Origin: Legionella sp.
Lineage (GTDB): Bacteria > Pseudomonadota > Gammaproteobacteria > Legionellales > Legionellaceae
Reading direction: 5' to 3'
DNA: 64,000 nucleotides
Assembly (NCBI GenBank): GCA_013911415.1
Contig: JACETI010000004.1
Span: 186,001 to 250,000, forward strand
Shown here: in pieces, positions 1-8,763 of the stretch
Layout: each line of letters begins with the position of its first letter
Numbering within the stretch: the stretch's first letter is position 1
Made by a program: the position numbers and the translations under genes
The notes under the pieces: model-generated
What the model saw: the letters and a program-made list of their open reading frames with translations, nothing else
Database searches by the model: none
Told to the model about the DNA's origin: nothing

Positions 1-2
1 TG

Positions 3-635
3 CTTTACCATGGTTCCCTGGCGCCACGATGGCCGGAATTAACGACGGATTTAGTTAAACACCGCATGGCATTGGTGGATGCAATTCAAAGTTATTGGAA
101 AGAATATCGTCATTTAAGAGGTTATCCAGCCTTAATTATCGATTTTGTTCGCCGCTCTTTAAATAAAAACGATCCGCTGCATAGCATTATGTATGCCCAG
201 CAATCACCTCAACAATCCTTAATGGCTTTTTTGGGCAAAATTGACGAAAGGCCGGCCGTTAAAATGCAAGCCTTATTTGAAGAAGCACATCGTGCTTTAC
301 CCGATGCTGTACAACTCGCTGATCAAACTAAAGTCTTGAGCACGGATGAACTGAACTTCACCCGTTTTATCGAACGTTATGAAACAGCGAAAAACGCCCA
401 TACCTTTTTTAAAATACCTATTTATAATCCCTGGAGTGGAATGCGACAAAAGCTCGCACGTGGAGAAATTACAACGTGGGAGGGCGTGGTGCAATATGCC
501 CATGTGCATGCAAAATCACGTACGAGTAAAATTGTTATTCCTATGTTAGAAGAACGTAAAATGCCTTCGATACCTATGGAGGAATGTGAACCACCTGAGA
601 TTTTAGTAACTTCTGCGGTAAAGAGTGCGACCTAA
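3..635 (+). CDS. C-terminal part of an unrecognised protein (5' end outside window)
   Basis: The frame is open from base 3, and the first in-window ATG at 66 is preceded by 21 in-frame sense codons (reading LYHGSLAPRWPELTTDLVKH and on), so the gene very probably starts upstream of the window. About 210 residues are visible. They are hydrophilic, rich in aromatic and charged residues, with no signal peptide, membrane segment or motif I recognise. In related genomes hflX often precedes hflK, but this is not HflX: it has no GTPase motifs. It is followed by a 124-bp gap and hflK. Function unknown. Confidence 0.6.
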   Translation, partial: LYHGSLAPRWPELTTDLVKHRMALVDAIQSYWKEYRHLRGYPALIIDFVRRSLNKNDPLHSIMYAQQSPQQSLMAFLGKIDERPAVKMQALFEEAHRALPDAVQLADQTKVLSTDELNFTRFIERYETAKNAHTFFKIPIYNPWSGMRQKLARGEITTWEGVVQYAHVHAKSRTSKIVIPMLEERKMPSIPMEECEPPEILVTSAVKSAT

Positions 636-700
636 GGTGCGATTGAGCTTTGCGAAAGATGTAACGTGACTTTACTAATCTTCAGGGAACAAAGATAATA

Positions 701-719
701 CCGATTTGGTTTTAATCGG
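701..719 (+). other. small hairpin before hflK
   Basis: CCGATT and AATCGG form a 6-bp stem with a 7-nt T-rich loop, between the unknown gene ending at 635 and hflK. There is no T-run after the stem, so it is not a convincing terminator. It may lie in the hflK leader. Confidence 0.25.
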
Positions 720-759
720 CCGGCACTAAAAACGTAGGCGCTCTGAAGAGGAGAACGGT

Positions 760-1917
760 ATGGGTTGGAATGAACCAGACAAGGGGAATGATCGGCGGAA
801 AGATAAATCACAACCGCCTGATTTGGAAGAAGCATTAAAACGCTTACAAGAAAATCTCAAAAACGTTTTCTTAAGAAAAAAAAATCTCCGCTCTCCTTCG
901 ATGGCTCCCTCCACGAGTGGAGGCGGTGGCTTACTGCTGGCGTTGATTGGAGGTACGGTAGCGCTTTTATGGGCGTTGGCGGGTATTTTTATTGTCGATC
1001 CAGCTGAGCAAGCCGTTATTTTACGGTTTGGAAAATATCTAGAAACCGTTGGACCGGGCCCTCATTGGATACCACGTTTTATTGAGTCAAAAATAATTCG
1101 TAATGTTGATCGTGTGATGGACTACTCCTACTCTGCGCAAATGCTCACTAAAGACGAGAATTTGGTTTCTGTTTCCTTAGCTGTTCAATACCGTATCGGC
1201 GAGTTGAAGGATTATTTATTCAACGTTAAAGATCCTCAAAAAAGCCTTCAACAAGCGACATCAAGTGCTTTAAGACAGGTCGTGGGTACGACAACGTTTG
1301 ACCAAATTATTACTGAGGGACGGGAAGCGTGGGGTAACGGCGTCTATGAGACGCTGAACAAAATTTTAGCGCAATATAAAACAGGTATTTTGATTGTAAA
1401 CGTGTCTCCTCAACCTGCACGTGCGCCGGAAAATGTACAAGATGCATTTGATGATGCCATTAAAGCAAGAGAAGATGAAAAACGCTTTAAGGAGCAAGCA
1501 TTCGCTTATCAAGCACACGTTGTGCCGCTTGCAGAAGGAAATGCTAGACGCATTATGGAAGAAGCGAACGCTTATGCTCAAAAAGTGCTTTTCAATGCGA
1601 AGGGCGAGGTAGCAGAATACAAGGCACTCCTGCCTGAATATTTGCGTGCTCCAAAAGTGATGTCAGAACGTTTATATCTTGAGACCATGCAGCGAGTGCT
1701 TGCTCGTAGCACCAAAGTTGTGATTGAGAATAAAGCCAACAACTTAATTTACTTACCCTTGGATAAATGGTTGAAAAGGGACGAGACATCGGCTGTTCTG
1801 CCCTTAGAAAAAGATGGACAGAAAAAAATAGCTCCTGAAGCGTCGGATAACTTGTTGATGATGACAGAGCGCAACACGGTTAGACGCTCTTATACGCAAG
1901 AGGGGAGAAACGAATGA
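760..1917 (+). CDS. hflK: FtsH protease modulator HflK
   Basis: SPFH/prohibitin-family inner-membrane protein that forms the HflKC cage around the FtsH protease and modulates turnover of membrane proteins. The order is typical: a short charged cytoplasmic N-terminus, one hydrophobic segment at about residues 52-75, the family phrase DPAEQAVILRFGKY just after it, then the SPFH domain and a long Ala/Glu-rich helical region. At 385 aa it is slightly shorter than E. coli HflK (419). ATG at 760 follows the purine-rich GAAGAGGAGAA. The stop overlaps the hflC start (ATGA), so the two subunits are translationally coupled. Confidence 0.95.
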   Translation: MGWNEPDKGNDRRKDKSQPPDLEEALKRLQENLKNVFLRKKNLRSPSMAPSTSGGGGLLLALIGGTVALLWALAGIFIVDPAEQAVILRFGKYLETVGPGPHWIPRFIESKIIRNVDRVMDYSYSAQMLTKDENLVSVSLAVQYRIGELKDYLFNVKDPQKSLQQATSSALRQVVGTTTFDQIITEGREAWGNGVYETLNKILAQYKTGILIVNVSPQPARAPENVQDAFDDAIKAREDEKRFKEQAFAYQAHVVPLAEGNARRIMEEANAYAQKVLFNAKGEVAEYKALLPEYLRAPKVMSERLYLETMQRVLARSTKVVIENKANNLIYLPLDKWLKRDETSAVLPLEKDGQKKIAPEASDNLLMMTERNTVRRSYTQEGRNE

Positions 1918-2834
1918 AGACGGTTCACACAGTATTAGGCGTTCTTTTTTTTGTACTCTTATTATTTTTTCTGGCGAGCGTTTTTACCATTAAACAAGGC
2001 CAGCAGGGGATCGTTTTACGTTTGGGTCGATTGATTCAAGAGGGGAAAACGGGTCAAGTTAAGATCTTAGAACCAGGGTTGCATGTTAAAACGCCATTTA
2101 TTGAGCAAGTGCGTGTCTTTGATACTCGATTACAAACATTGGAAAGCAAGTCATTAAGAATCGTGACGAAAGAAAAGAAAGATGTCATGGTCGATTATTA
2201 TATGAAATGGCGCGTTGAGAATTTAGCTCAGTATTTTAAATCGACCGGCGGTTATGCATCAAAAGCTGAGACACTACTCGATCAACAATTAAATACCTCA
2301 TTAAGAGCTGAATTTGGTAAACGAAGTATCACCGATATTTCAGGTGGGAGGGAAGACATTACAGGTATTTTACGGGCCAAAACCGAAGAAAAAGCCAGCC
2401 AGCTGGGCGTCAAAGTGGTCGATGTGCGCATTAAAGGAATCGAATTACCAGAAAATACGAGCAACAATATTTTCCAATTTATGCGTGCTAATATGCAGAA
2501 AATTGCTAATCGACATCGTGCAGACGGGCAAGCACAAGCAGAAGCCATTAAAGCGTCAGCGGACGCACAGGTTACCGTCATCTTGGCGAAAGCACAAAGT
2601 GAAGGGCAAGAGAAGCGCGCAAAAGGACAGGCAGAGGCGGCTAAAATGTATGCGGAAGCCTTTCAGCAAGATCCGGCCTTTTTTGGCTTTTACCGTAGTT
2701 TAAAGGCTTATGAAAGCAGTTTTAATAATAAGCAGGATTTATTAATTCTCGATCAAAGCAGTGCTTTTTTTGAATATTTTAAGCACCCAATGGCGGCGAG
2801 CGAGCAGCTCCCGGCAACAGGTACTCGTAAGTAA
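1914..2834 (+). CDS. hflC: FtsH protease modulator HflC
   Basis: Partner of HflK in the FtsH-associated membrane complex. An N-terminal signal-anchor (residues about 5-24) precedes the SPFH domain (QQGIVLRLGRL; later the basic stretch with TKEKKDVMVDYYMKW) and an Ala/Gln/Glu-rich coiled region (ADGQAQAEAIKASADAQ). 306 aa against 334 in E. coli. It overlaps hflK by 4 bp and is followed 22 bp later by purA, the same order as in Legionella and Coxiella relatives. Confidence 0.95.
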   Translation: MKTVHTVLGVLFFVLLLFFLASVFTIKQGQQGIVLRLGRLIQEGKTGQVKILEPGLHVKTPFIEQVRVFDTRLQTLESKSLRIVTKEKKDVMVDYYMKWRVENLAQYFKSTGGYASKAETLLDQQLNTSLRAEFGKRSITDISGGREDITGILRAKTEEKASQLGVKVVDVRIKGIELPENTSNNIFQFMRANMQKIANRHRADGQAQAEAIKASADAQVTVILAKAQSEGQEKRAKGQAEAAKMYAEAFQQDPAFFGFYRSLKAYESSFNNKQDLLILDQSSAFFEYFKHPMAASEQLPATGTRK

Positions 2835-2847
2835 GTGTTAGTGATAG

Positions 2848-4155
<1,308 letters not shown>

Positions 4156-4159
4156 ATAA

Positions 4160-4179
4160 ACCTTACAAGGATGTAAGGT
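4160..4179 (+). other. perfect hairpin between purA and the hydrolase gene
   Basis: ACCTTACA and TGTAAGGT form an 8-bp perfect stem with an AGGA tetraloop, starting 5 bp after the purA stop. No T-run follows; instead the hydrolase ribosome-binding site (GGGAGG) starts 3 bp later. It may be a 3' end stabiliser for purA mRNA or a translational control element for the next gene. Confidence 0.45.
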
Positions 4180-4194
4180 GTGGGAGGTAAAAGG

Positions 4195-5082
4195 ATGTTC
4201 GATGCTCTTTATAAAACGGTTAAAAAAATCGTTCAAGATAAACAACCGATTAGTACGACCGGTGCTATTTGGTATAGTTGCAAATGGCTAACAGCGACTG
4301 AAAAGGGTAAGGTTTATTTAAACCCTGCTTGCAAACTCTCTGAGAATCACCGCCGAAGCGATGCTATTGCTATCTACTGTGTGCATGGCACGGCGGACCA
4401 TCCTGCTGCTTTTTCAAAAATCACCAAACGTTTATTGGCCAAAGGGCTACCAGAAGCAATCTCTTCTATCCATTTAGTTTCCTTTGGGAAACAAATAGAA
4501 GCACAACAGCCACCGAAAACTGATATTGCTTATTATGCAGAATTGTTGATGGAAGAAATAAAGCTCAACGGCCATAAAAAAGTTATTTTATTAGGACATT
4601 CGAGAGGAGGGCTTATCAACGCTTATGCGGCTGAGAATTGTGCAGCGCGCTTTGAAATTGAAGTCTTGTCTGTTAGCAGTATTTGTTCACCGTTCCAAGG
4701 ATCTGCGTTGGCTAAAAAATGTTTGGGCTATTTTTCGGCGACGATCCCACAAATGGCTATTGGTAGCCCTTTTTTAAAAGAATTAAATCGTAAGATTGCT
4801 GATTCAACTAGAAAATATTACTTTTTTGTGGCTAATGCGGATGTTATTGTCTCTCCTCGTGCAACGGTCTCCTGGGAATATGCTTATAAACATCCCACTT
4901 CGTTGATTATTTTAGAAAGGCACGGTCATCTTTCTATCTTATCTTCTCACCGATTAGTCGATCATCTCTTTGAATTCATTGTGAACGCGGCTCAGATAAC
5001 CAATTGTTCCCTATCAGAAATATCGAAGAATGACGAAAAAACGATATCTTCCCCCTCCACCTCACAAATTTTTCTATCCTGA
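4195..5082 (+). CDS. alpha/beta-hydrolase (lipase-like)
   Basis: A serine hydrolase by motif. From ATG 4195, chosen because GGGAGG lies 7 nt upstream rather than the in-frame GTG at 4180, it is 295 aa. It shows YCVHGTA (residues 61-67, oxyanion loop), the nucleophile elbow GHSRGG with Ser136, a likely acid Asp216 in VANADVIV, and a His at 243 or 245 in RHGHLSIL. There is no signal peptide, so it is probably cytosolic or translocated by another route. The C-terminal ~30 residues are Ser/Thr/Glu-rich. Substrate unknown; a phospholipase or esterase role is possible. Its position beside effector-like genes makes an effector role conceivable but unproven. Confidence 0.75.
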   Translation: MFDALYKTVKKIVQDKQPISTTGAIWYSCKWLTATEKGKVYLNPACKLSENHRRSDAIAIYCVHGTADHPAAFSKITKRLLAKGLPEAISSIHLVSFGKQIEAQQPPKTDIAYYAELLMEEIKLNGHKKVILLGHSRGGLINAYAAENCAARFEIEVLSVSSICSPFQGSALAKKCLGYFSATIPQMAIGSPFLKELNRKIADSTRKYYFFVANADVIVSPRATVSWEYAYKHPTSLIILERHGHLSILSSHRLVDHLFEFIVNAAQITNCSLSEISKNDEKTISSPSTSQIFLS

Positions 5083-5099
5083 TATAAATGAATGCTTGA

Positions 5100-5120
5100 C
5101 AGGCTATGGAGCCTTTCTTT
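5100..5120 (+). terminator. probable rho-independent terminator of the hydrolase gene
   Basis: CAGGCT-ATGG-AGCCT gives a 5-bp stem with a 4-nt loop, followed directly by TTTCTTTT. It lies just after the hydrolase stop at 5082. The same bases also contain TTGACA (5096-5101) and TATACT (5121-5126), which resemble a promoter but are 19 bp apart. Confidence 0.45.
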
Positions 5121-5130
5121 TATACTCCTG

Positions 5131-5150
5131 ATTAATAATTCCTTAACAAA
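5131..5150 (+). promoter_or_regulatory. PmrA-type box upstream of the 1042-aa gene
   Basis: ATTAATAAT-TC-CTTAACAAA is a direct repeat with TTAA cores 11 bp apart, matching the layout cTTAATatT-N2-cTTAATatT known for PmrA-controlled Dot/Icm effector genes in Legionella and Coxiella. A -10-like TAAAAT follows at 5158-5163, 7 nt after the box; the same 7-nt gap is found at the second box (8699-8718). The gene starts at 5198. Confidence 0.5.
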
Positions 5151-5197
5151 AATGCGTTAAAATTGTAAGTATTGCGCAAATATTATTTAGGAAAAAT

Positions 5198-8100
5198 ATG
5201 GCAAAGTACACAAAAATAGCAGAAAAACTTCGATCACTGGATTTGTCTGAGACTGCAAAGCAAATCAGCCAAAACAAAGTAAATTGGCATAAAACACGCG
5301 TCAAAATTTACAACCAATGGACCAATTCTTTATTGTCGCTTAAAAACAAACAAAACCACTATTCATCTCACACCATCAGCAGTGATGCTGTGATAACAAA
5401 GACGTTAGAGGAAAAAGCACAAAAAAAAGCTACTTCTGCGAACAATAAACTACCTAAACGGCCAAATTCACCTCACAAAAATACTGTAAACAATGAGCTT
5501 CAAGACCAAAATGAAAAAAGTTTTTCACAAGGGCAACTTTACGAAAACTTAACAGAAAGCTTGTATACATTACGGAAAGCAAATCTTGATCGTTATTCAA
5601 AAATTGAAATCATTGACGGTAACCCAGTAAGGATTTTCCTGCCGAGCAAAAAAATTACACAATCAGGGGAAGTTAATGCGAACGTTACTCTCGATGTTGG
5701 CGATGCTTTTGCGCGTGGGCTTGACGTAGCGCGAGCGGTAAGTGAAATATTAAGACATGATGCCCGTAGATTTGAACATCAAAAAACTTCATTCCATGCA
5801 AAATATTACACCGATTTGGTGACCCTCTTACGAGGGTTTCAGACAAGAATGGCAGAAATCGAGCAGCTGGAACAACGAGCGCAACAAAGCGGTAACACAA
5901 AAGAAGCAAAGAATGCTCTAAAAGCTGCGAAGTTAGAAGTAGCAGAATTTAGTGGTGCTTTAAATGCACTGGTGAGCGAGGCGCTTGGTTTAAAGAAACA
6001 AAAACAATCAATGGAGGCAATTAATTTCGTCCGCGATGTTCTTTGGAAAAGGGACATGGTCTCTGCGAGTTGTACGATTGAAGAAACCGGAAAACGAGGT
6101 GAGATAGGATACGGGCTAACTTGCCGGTACTTTGAACCCATGAAGTTCTCAGATCATCGCGAAAATAATCAAGATGTTGATAATGGGCGACAAGGTTTTG
6201 ATAAAAGCGGCGAGTTGGAACCCCGCCATCATCCTTTAAAATTGCAAGATAGAGATGCAATCTGGGGTTCCACCGAGGGGTCTACCTATAAGACAAAGCC
6301 TTGGTTTAAAGAACTGGCGAAAAAAATAGGGGTTAAAGAACCAAATCCTAAGCCTGGGAAAACATCAAGTGAAAGGGTAGATCGGGAGAAACACTGGTTT
6401 GATAGTTTTATGGATGAAAACCTTCAATCAATGAAGGGGATGTCGTCCACAGCAATGTCTCGCTATACACCCAATCCTGCAAACGCTTCTATCCGTACAG
6501 ATATTTTATTCAATGGAGAGAATACAGCGCTCCAGCTGATAAATCATCATATTCTATTTAGCGTTGCAGCCCCACTAGGCCTGAAGAACGGTGCAAGCTT
6601 GCAGGCAATTACGAACTATAATCAGGCACAAATTATATCGCGTGAAAACTTAAAGACCTGTTTTGATACGTATTTTCAAAATTGGCAAGGTATTATTGAT
6701 CCCGTCAACACCGTTCATGAGATACCCATTTTTTATCAAACGCTCATCGGTGATGAAGTGACATTTTCGCCCGATCAAAAAAAAGCGAAAGCTTCTCTTT
6801 TTAGCGGCTCACTGATCGATCACAAGGCAAAAGCCACAAAAGCTTTGAAAGAGGAACTAAAGAACGTAGTGATCCTAAGGCATAGCCAAACAGGTGAAGT
6901 CTATTTTGTTCCACGTAAGAAAGGGCTGCCTGATAGTATCCCTCAAGGTTATGCTGAGATTAAGCTGAACTTATTAGAAACCAATAACTGTATTAATATG
7001 TGGGATTTCCGTGCTCGCGTGAGAAACAATGATTATAGGGATTCTAGGGCATTAATTGATCATTTTGCGCAATTAATTAAAGCGAAGGGTAAAAAGTTAC
7101 CTGGTAAACTTAATGTACATACATTGAGTTATGAAAAGCATATTAAACCTATCCTAGAATTTTTACAGTCCGATAATTATTCATACTTTAGCGATCACAA
7201 AAAGCCCAGTAAAGAAATCGAAGAAATATTAGAAAATTTGAATAGAGTTGCGCACAAAGAAATGGAAGAAACAACACTATCATCAGAAGAAACAACGCTG
7301 TCTTCAGAAGTGAAGAAGCCGAACGCTTCGGATAAGCCTTTAGATACAGTAAATAAGTTTGACCAAAGCCAGAGAACAAAAAATAATTTTATTCTAGCGC
7401 TTAATGCTGCTGTTCAATTAAAGTGCCTTGTCCATGAAACAGTCTTTGGGGCAATGCGTCGGCGAGTTGCAAATTTTACCCGTGATTATTTCCGTAAGGT
7501 TCCTGTTATAGGGCACATAGCAGATTGGACTATCCGCGGATCGATGGCATTACTCGCTTTGGTTGGTAAACTCGCGGTGGGCATTCTGACGTTCCCAGTG
7601 AGTATCCCCCGTGCAATTAAAACCATTTTTCATCGCAAAGCCATTTCAAAAGCTTGTTTTGAAGGTATTTTAGCTGATGCCATAGGATTACGTGCTGGCG
7701 GATGCATGAGTTCTGCCGATAGGGCGACAGAATTAATGGAACAAACGGCAGCTTACAAAAAAGCTTTCCTTAATTTATCGGTTGCGAACGTATGGGATTC
7801 TTTTAAAACGAAAATGAATTTATTAAAAGAATACGGTTCTACTTTTGCCAAGCATTTTTATTTAAAACTAATGCTAGGCTGGGACTCAGATAAGCCTGAA
7901 GAAACAGAGGGTGTATTTAATCCCAGAGGTGTACTTTCAAAGTTGCGCTCGAATTCTGACAAGCTTTTGTCGAAGGTATTTTCTGGTTTTCGAAAAGGCA
8001 ATTACAAGACAATGACTGTCGAGGAATATAAAAGACGCGCGGCGCCTCTCCCTCAACAGGAACAAGCCAATACATCTTTTAGCGTTGTAAATCACCACCA

Positions 8101-8326
8101 GCCTAAGTCCTCGGGATTGGTGGAAACGCAGAAAAACCCATCACATCCTCATCATGCTGAAAAGAATAAGCCGATTGTTCATAACCCAAGCTCAATTTCT
8201 GCTTGTAAATTGTTTGATCATAAACACCGTGAAGAGTATCCAATAAGTGATCCATCAAAAAAACAAGAGAATCAAGAGGAATCAAGCGGCTCATCAGAGT
8301 CCTCCTCCCGTGAACGATCATTTTAA
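5198..8326 (+). CDS. large candidate Dot/Icm effector with a CX5R motif
   Basis: 1042 aa, hydrophilic, no signal peptide. I do not recognise the family as a whole. Visible parts: a Lys/Asn-rich N-terminus; a coiled region around residues 205-270; a Thr/Ser/Glu repeat (ETTLSSE twice, 7265-7306); a hydrophobic stretch at about 770-805 (ALLALVGKLAVGILTFPV) that could insert in a membrane; then GGCMSSADRATEL with Cys836 and Arg842, a CX5R signature resembling the phosphatase loops (CKSGKDRT) of SopB/SidF-type enzymes. The C-terminus is Ser/Glu-rich (EESSGSSESSS), like the E-block of Dot/Icm signals. The ribosome-binding site is TTAGGA. PmrA-type box upstream. Effector status is inferred. Confidence 0.6.
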   Translation: MAKYTKIAEKLRSLDLSETAKQISQNKVNWHKTRVKIYNQWTNSLLSLKNKQNHYSSHTISSDAVITKTLEEKAQKKATSANNKLPKRPNSPHKNTVNNELQDQNEKSFSQGQLYENLTESLYTLRKANLDRYSKIEIIDGNPVRIFLPSKKITQSGEVNANVTLDVGDAFARGLDVARAVSEILRHDARRFEHQKTSFHAKYYTDLVTLLRGFQTRMAEIEQLEQRAQQSGNTKEAKNALKAAKLEVAEFSGALNALVSEALGLKKQKQSMEAINFVRDVLWKRDMVSASCTIEETGKRGEIGYGLTCRYFEPMKFSDHRENNQDVDNGRQGFDKSGELEPRHHPLKLQDRDAIWGSTEGSTYKTKPWFKELAKKIGVKEPNPKPGKTSSERVDREKHWFDSFMDENLQSMKGMSSTAMSRYTPNPANASIRTDILFNGENTALQLINHHILFSVAAPLGLKNGASLQAITNYNQAQIISRENLKTCFDTYFQNWQGIIDPVNTVHEIPIFYQTLIGDEVTFSPDQKKAKASLFSGSLIDHKAKATKALKEELKNVVILRHSQTGEVYFVPRKKGLPDSIPQGYAEIKLNLLETNNCINMWDFRARVRNNDYRDSRALIDHFAQLIKAKGKKLPGKLNVHTLSYEKHIKPILEFLQSDNYSYFSDHKKPSKEIEEILENLNRVAHKEMEETTLSSEETTLSSEVKKPNASDKPLDTVNKFDQSQRTKNNFILALNAAVQLKCLVHETVFGAMRRRVANFTRDYFRKVPVIGHIADWTIRGSMALLALVGKLAVGILTFPVSIPRAIKTIFHRKAISKACFEGILADAIGLRAGGCMSSADRATELMEQTAAYKKAFLNLSVANVWDSFKTKMNLLKEYGSTFAKHFYLKLMLGWDSDKPEETEGVFNPRGVLSKLRSNSDKLLSKVFSGFRKGNYKTMTVEEYKRRAAPLPQQEQANTSFSVVNHHQPKSSGLVETQKNPSHPHHAEKNKPIVHNPSSISACKLFDHKHREEYPISDPSKKQENQEESSGSSESSSRERSF
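7265..7306 (+). repeat. two in-frame 21-bp repeats (EETTLSS)
   Basis: Two tandem 21-bp units inside the 1042-aa gene, each encoding EETTLSS, differing at a few third positions. A likely short duplication in a linker. Confidence 0.6.
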
Positions 8327-8698
8327 ATAAAAAATAAGCATCCTCTGCCCCTGCTAATCAAGCATTTTTATTTTTAAAAATAAGGTGCTTGATTATGCTG
8401 TTTTTAGACTTACGATAACTAATAACTTGCATCAAGCCTTTTAATTGTCTAAGCTGCCCCAAAAAAGACGTAAAGCAGCGATTTAGCGATTTCTAAGGAT
8501 CTCGGATTAATAATGCCTGATCTGTCTATTTTTATGTTTTTTTGATTTTGAAGTGAAAAAATATTGTAAAAATAAGTAGCACAACCAATCTTATGTATTC
8601 AAATAATCTTCTTGAATTATTATAATTTAATCTAAATGATTTTTTATTAATCAAAAAGAATAATTATTTATATAATTCATCGACTTACAAGGGTTCTA
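8327..8698. other. AT-rich intergenic stretch without a gene
   Basis: The gap between the two large effector-like genes runs to 8763. It holds a terminator hairpin near its start and a PmrA-type box near its end. Between about 8410 and 8690 I see only AT-rich sequence with no credible reading frame, RNA gene or repeat. Confidence 0.5.
8355..8405 (+). terminator. rho-independent terminator of the 1042-aa gene
   Basis: TAATCAAGCA and TGCTTGATTA form a 10-bp perfect stem around an AT-rich loop (8355-8395), followed by GCTG and TTTTT. It lies 29 bp past the stop at 8326. Confidence 0.6.
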
Positions 8699-8718
8699 CT
8701 TAAGATAACCTTAAGTTA
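8699..8718 (+). promoter_or_regulatory. PmrA-type box upstream of the ADP-ribosyltransferase-like gene
   Basis: CTTAAGATA-AC-CTTAAGTTA: two 9-bp half sites with TTAA cores exactly 11 bp apart, as in the cTTAATatT-N2-cTTAATatT PmrA consensus. A -10-like TATAAA follows at 8726-8731, 7 nt downstream, then the start codon at 8764. The spacing is the same as at 5131-5150. Confidence 0.6.
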
Positions 8719-8763
8719 TTTCATGTATAAATAATTTCCCATTAGTGATTTTTGGAGTACACC

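Noticed and set aside
1366-1612. Alternative frames inside hflK
   Set aside because: They overlap a conserved, full-length gene and carry no recognisable motif.
5096-5126. Promoter TTGACA...TATACT
   Set aside because: The 19-bp spacing is long and the spacer forms a hairpin with a T-rich tail, so a terminator fits better. The PmrA box with its own -10 lies just downstream.
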